7,039 nucleotides of DNA from JBCCGR01 sp039029195 (GTDB lineage Bacteria > Pseudomonadota > Alphaproteobacteria > Rhizobiales > Rhizobiaceae): NCBI GenBank assembly GCA_039029195.1, contig JBCCGR010000082.1:1-7039 (forward strand), in the 5' to 3' direction. The translations under genes were made by a program, and so were the position numbers. Of the stretch, positions 5,869 to 7,039 are shown one piece after another. The notes under the pieces are model-generated. The model did not search any database, was not told where the DNA came from, and saw only the letters and a program-made list of their open reading frames with translations. The number at the start of each line of letters is the position of its first letter. Position 1 is the stretch's first letter.

Positions 5869-6853
5869 TTTAGCCGCGGCCAAGGCCTTGGTCATTGAAG
5901 CCAATGCGGCGCTCGATGCCGCAGGTCCGGATAACGTTGCGGCGGCGCTGTCCCCATTTGTTGGTGATGATTATCGCTGGCGTGGCATGCACCCGTTTCA
6001 CGAACAGACCGGCGTGAACGCCGTTGCCGATGTCTTCTGGACGCCGCTGAAACAGGCAATGGGGCCGATGCAACGCCGTCCGGATATCTTTATGGCGGGC
6101 CTCAATCAGCTGGACCATTGGTCGACAATCTGGGTCGTTGAGATGGGCCATTTGATGGGTCTTTGGGATCATCCATGGCTCAACTTCAACCCGAGCAAGA
6201 AGCTGGGCTTTTTAAGGTATTGCGAGTTCCACAGAATAGAAGATGGCAGGATCGCCGAGACGGCGATGTACGTGGACATCCTCAATTTCCTGTCTTTGTC
6301 CGGATACAAGACAGTACCTGGCGTTACCGGAGTTGAATTACTGTCACCGGGGCCAAAAACCCACGACGGTTTGCTCTATTCCGAACACCTCCAAGAGGAC
6401 GGTCGCACCACCGTCGAATTGATTTCGGCAATGGTCACGGATTTGCGCCAGAACCTTGTCAATTCACCTGGCAATCACATCGACACATTCTGGACCGACG
6501 ACATGAATTGGTTCGGACCTGGTGGCATCGGCGCGAGTGGATTCAAGCATGGCTATAGGCGAGGCCATGCCGGTCCATTCGAGGAAGGTCTGGAGTATGT
6601 CAAACATACCGAACATGTCACTCGAATAGGTGAGGGCATGTTTGGTGGTTTCTTCGGATATCCAAGTTTGACCATGCGGTCCAAAGGTTACCTTGGTCTG
6701 CCGCCCAGTGATATTCCGGCGGATATGCGCATTGTCGACCTTTATCGGCGCGAGGGAAGCAAATTGGCGGAAAACTGGATTTTCATCGATATTCCTCACT
6801 TTTTGATGATGCAGAATACCGACATTCTGTCCGAACTGGCCGGTCAGCCATAA
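5861..6853 (+). CDS. Two-domain SnoaL/NTF2-like protein (paralogue B)
   Basis: A 330-residue predicted cytoplasmic protein, paralogous to the product of 3719-4720 over its whole length. Shared blocks are RGMHPF (41-46), QRRPDIF (71-77), SPGPKTHDGLL (162-172), DMNWFGPGGIGAS (214-226), GYRRGHAGPFEEGL (231-244) and DMRIVDLYRR with KLAENWIFID (288-310). Two NTF2-like domains at about 3-152 and 177-325 are joined by the SPGP linker. The start is taken as ATG 5861, which overlaps the upstream gene by 8 bases; TTG 5858 immediately before it is less likely. The Shine-Dalgarno is weak (GAAAG, 5847-5851), so translation probably depends on ribosomes finishing the upstream gene. It closes the gene block: a terminator follows 10 bases after the TAA. 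Function beyond the fold is unknown. Confidence 0.88.
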   Translation: MVDLAAAKALVIEANAALDAAGPDNVAAALSPFVGDDYRWRGMHPFHEQTGVNAVADVFWTPLKQAMGPMQRRPDIFMAGLNQLDHWSTIWVVEMGHLMGLWDHPWLNFNPSKKLGFLRYCEFHRIEDGRIAETAMYVDILNFLSLSGYKTVPGVTGVELLSPGPKTHDGLLYSEHLQEDGRTTVELISAMVTDLRQNLVNSPGNHIDTFWTDDMNWFGPGGIGASGFKHGYRRGHAGPFEEGLEYVKHTEHVTRIGEGMFGGFFGYPSLTMRSKGYLGLPPSDIPADMRIVDLYRREGSKLAENWIFIDIPHFLMMQNTDILSELAGQP

Positions 6854-6863
6854 TCGGCACCGG

Positions 6864-6882
6864 CGCAATCGTTGCGTTTTTT
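6864..6882 (+). terminator. Rho-independent terminator of the SnoaL-like gene block
   Basis: CGCAA (6864-6868) pairs with TTGCG (6872-6876) around a TCG loop, followed directly by six T (6877-6882). G6863 and G6862 can add wobble pairs. The stem is short but its position just after the last + strand stop and the T-run are typical. Confidence 0.72.
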
Positions 6883-6894
6883 GTAGCGCAGGCG

Positions 6895-6913
6895 AAAACG
6901 GACATTGTGTCCG
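6895..6913 (-). terminator. Terminator of the converging - strand gene
   Basis: CGGACA (6899-6904) and TGTCCG (6908-6913) form a perfect 6-pair stem with a 3-base loop. Read on the - strand it is followed by TTTT (complement of 6895-6898). It sits 24 bases past the - strand stop codon. On the + strand the hairpin is followed by ATTT, so it may also back up the preceding terminator. Confidence 0.65.
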
Positions 6914-6937
6914 ATTTGGTGCTTGTGTGAACGGCTC

Positions 6938-7039
6938 CTACGCCGCCTTTGCCACGTCCGGGACTTGGTTGGCTTCAGGAGTGGTGCATGCTTCCGGCAG
7001 TTCAACATTGCCCCAGTTGGCAATGCGCCGGGAGAGTTC
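6938..7039 (-). CDS. Unidentified protein, C-terminal 33 residues
   Basis: On the - strand the frame is open from the right edge (7039) to TAG at 6940-6938, giving a 33-residue tail that begins ELSRRIANWGNVELPEA and ends DVAKAA. Third codon positions are mostly G or C, and a terminator hairpin lies just downstream; both favour a real gene end. The tail is polar and has no motif I recognise, so the product cannot be named. The gene converges on the SnoaL-like block and so belongs to a separate transcription unit. Confidence 0.55.
   Translation of the reverse strand, partial: ELSRRIANWGNVELPEACTTPEANQVPDVAKAA

Noticed and set aside
1..7039. CRISPR array, tRNA or rRNA genes, insertion sequence
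   Set aside because: No regularly spaced long repeats, no tRNA-like cloverleaf or conserved rRNA sequence, and no transposase-like product or terminal inverted repeats were seen.

Overview
The window looks like chromosomal accessory metabolism from an alphaproteobacterium, perhaps of the marine Rhodobacterales/Rhizobiales type. That placement is an inference from moderately high GC, coding style and gene content; no marker gene is present. Apart from a short gene end at the right edge, everything lies on the + strand.

Layout: (i) 1-240, the C-terminal end of a SnoaL/NTF2-like protein. (ii) 241-366, a non-coding leader with several inverted repeats. (iii) 367-3573, a carbohydrate-type (CUT1-like) ABC importer made of a family 1 solute-binding protein, a MalF-like permease and a MalG-like permease. 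A very stable UUCG-capped hairpin sits between the binding-protein gene and the first permease gene. (iv) 3574-3718, a 145-base gap. (v) 3719-6853, three tightly coupled genes (4-base and 8-base overlaps) that each appear to encode two fused NTF2/SnoaL-like domains. The first and third are paralogues of each other and of the partial gene at the left edge; the middle one is a different, more ordinary SnoaL/ester-cyclase-like tandem. (vi) 6864-6913, terminators for both directions, then (vii) the last 33 codons of an unidentified - strand gene.

Reading as a system: a sugar-type importer is embedded in an array of at least four double-domain NTF2-fold proteins. The most economical inference is that the transporter imports a small organic compound (a sugar, glycoside, polyol or related cyclic molecule) and the NTF2-like proteins transform it in the cytoplasm, possibly as hetero-complexes. 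NTF2-fold enzymes include cyclases, isomerases, dehydratases and epoxide hydrolases. Substrate and reaction cannot be read from the sequence. No ATPase gene, dehydrogenase or regulator lies in the window; they may lie upstream of the left edge, or the ATPase may be shared with another transporter.
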